Below, in pieces: positions 63,716 to 64,000 of a DNA stretch of 64,000 nt. The stretch is from Staphylotrichum longicolle. Lineage: Eukaryota > Ascomycota > Sordariomycetes > Sordariales > Chaetomiaceae. The DNA lies in contig JAHCVI010000001.1 in NCBI GenBank assembly GCA_019096155.1, positions 8,246,001 to 8,310,000 of the forward strand, read 5' to 3'. The position numbers were made by a program, and so were the translations under genes. Numbering within the stretch: the stretch's first letter is position 1; each line of letters begins with the position of its first letter. The notes below the pieces were generated by a model that was not told the DNA's origin, searched no databases, and saw only the letters and a list, made by a program, of their open reading frames with translations.

Positions 63716-64000
63716 GGTTGCGGAAGGGGGGGGCGGGCGATGTTGTGTGGTTCCGTCAGAGGTCTGTCAGACTATCGCTTCGTTTCGTTGTCGCGATACT
63801 CGCAGTTGTAAAGAAAAAGCGGGTTGGCTGTGTAGGGGAGCGCTCTGAGTTCAGTGTGTTGAAGAGAGGTGGTGGTTGTCGTCGTCGTTGTCGTCGTTGA
63901 ACCCAGTCTCCAGAAGCTGGATCCAAGTCGTCGCTGAGCTCTGGCCGCCTGGGCGATGATGAAGTGCAGCGGCTCCACAGGTGCTGCAGATCCGCAAGCC
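63716..64000. other. EMC6 upstream region to window edge
   Basis: Holds the EMC6 promoter and a short GTC/GTT triplet run (about 63868-63900). A minus-strand open frame at 63772-63978 cannot be judged at the edge. Confidence 0.4.

Noticed and set aside
1..64000. Transposons, RIP-type AT-rich blocks, CRISPR arrays, tRNA or rRNA genes
   Set aside because: Reading both strands by eye I saw no transposase or reverse-transcriptase motifs, no long terminal or inverted repeats, no regular spacer arrays and no convincing tRNA A/B boxes. A dedicated scan could still find a tRNA.

Overview
The window is from a filamentous ascomycete (Pezizomycotina, probably Sordariomycetes). The evidence is GC-rich coding sequence, many short introns of about 50-100 bp with GTRNGY-type donors and CTNAC-like branch sites, and a fungal gene set: a NudC nuclear-movement protein, a Kre9-like GPI cell-wall protein, an RCR-type protein, a DHA2-type MFS transporter, a fungal P450 and fungal NLRs. 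I see no transposon, CRISPR array, rRNA or tRNA gene. All exon joins were made by hand from reading frame and splice consensus, so individual junctions may be wrong.

Layout. 1-11.5 kb is mainly housekeeping: the C-terminus of a Bud27/URI prefoldin-like protein, NudC, the TFIIH/CAK subunit Tfb3, an AP180/CALM clathrin adaptor, a mitochondrial aspartyl-tRNA synthetase with broken frames, and a GPI-anchored repeat protein. 12.5-18.3 kb is accessory: a small secreted protein and a divergent P450/MFS efflux pair. 19-34 kb is again core: TFIIS, a membrane-anchored cysteine-synthase-like enzyme, a DUF185 methyltransferase, alanyl-tRNA synthetase, a conserved fungal protein of unknown function, an RCR protein and a PTC7-type phosphatase. 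34.5-38.8 kb holds a Kre9-like GPI protein and the HPM1 histidine methyltransferase.

39.9-58.5 kb is the most interesting part. A Baeyer-Villiger monooxygenase is followed by two tandem genes, each encoding a patatin phospholipase - NB-ARC - TPR-like protein (the PLP-1 type of fungal NLR). After two housekeeping genes (SDHAF3 and a DEAH helicase) comes a diverged Sec9/SNAP-25-like SNARE. Linked patatin-NLR and Sec9 genes are the known layout of the plp-1/sec-9 allorecognition and cell-death system of Neurospora and of the vic2 locus of Cryphonectria. Here the receptor gene appears duplicated and the SNARE is unusual in sequence. 59.9-63.7 kb returns to core genes (a GTPBP1/2-type GTPase and EMC6).

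Three genes (tfb3, the MFS transporter, mitochondrial AspRS) carry frame breaks. The first two look like single missing bases. The AspRS has a cluster of at least six breaks in about 400 bp. Indel errors in the assembly are the first explanation to test, with real gene decay the alternative for AspRS and the transporter.
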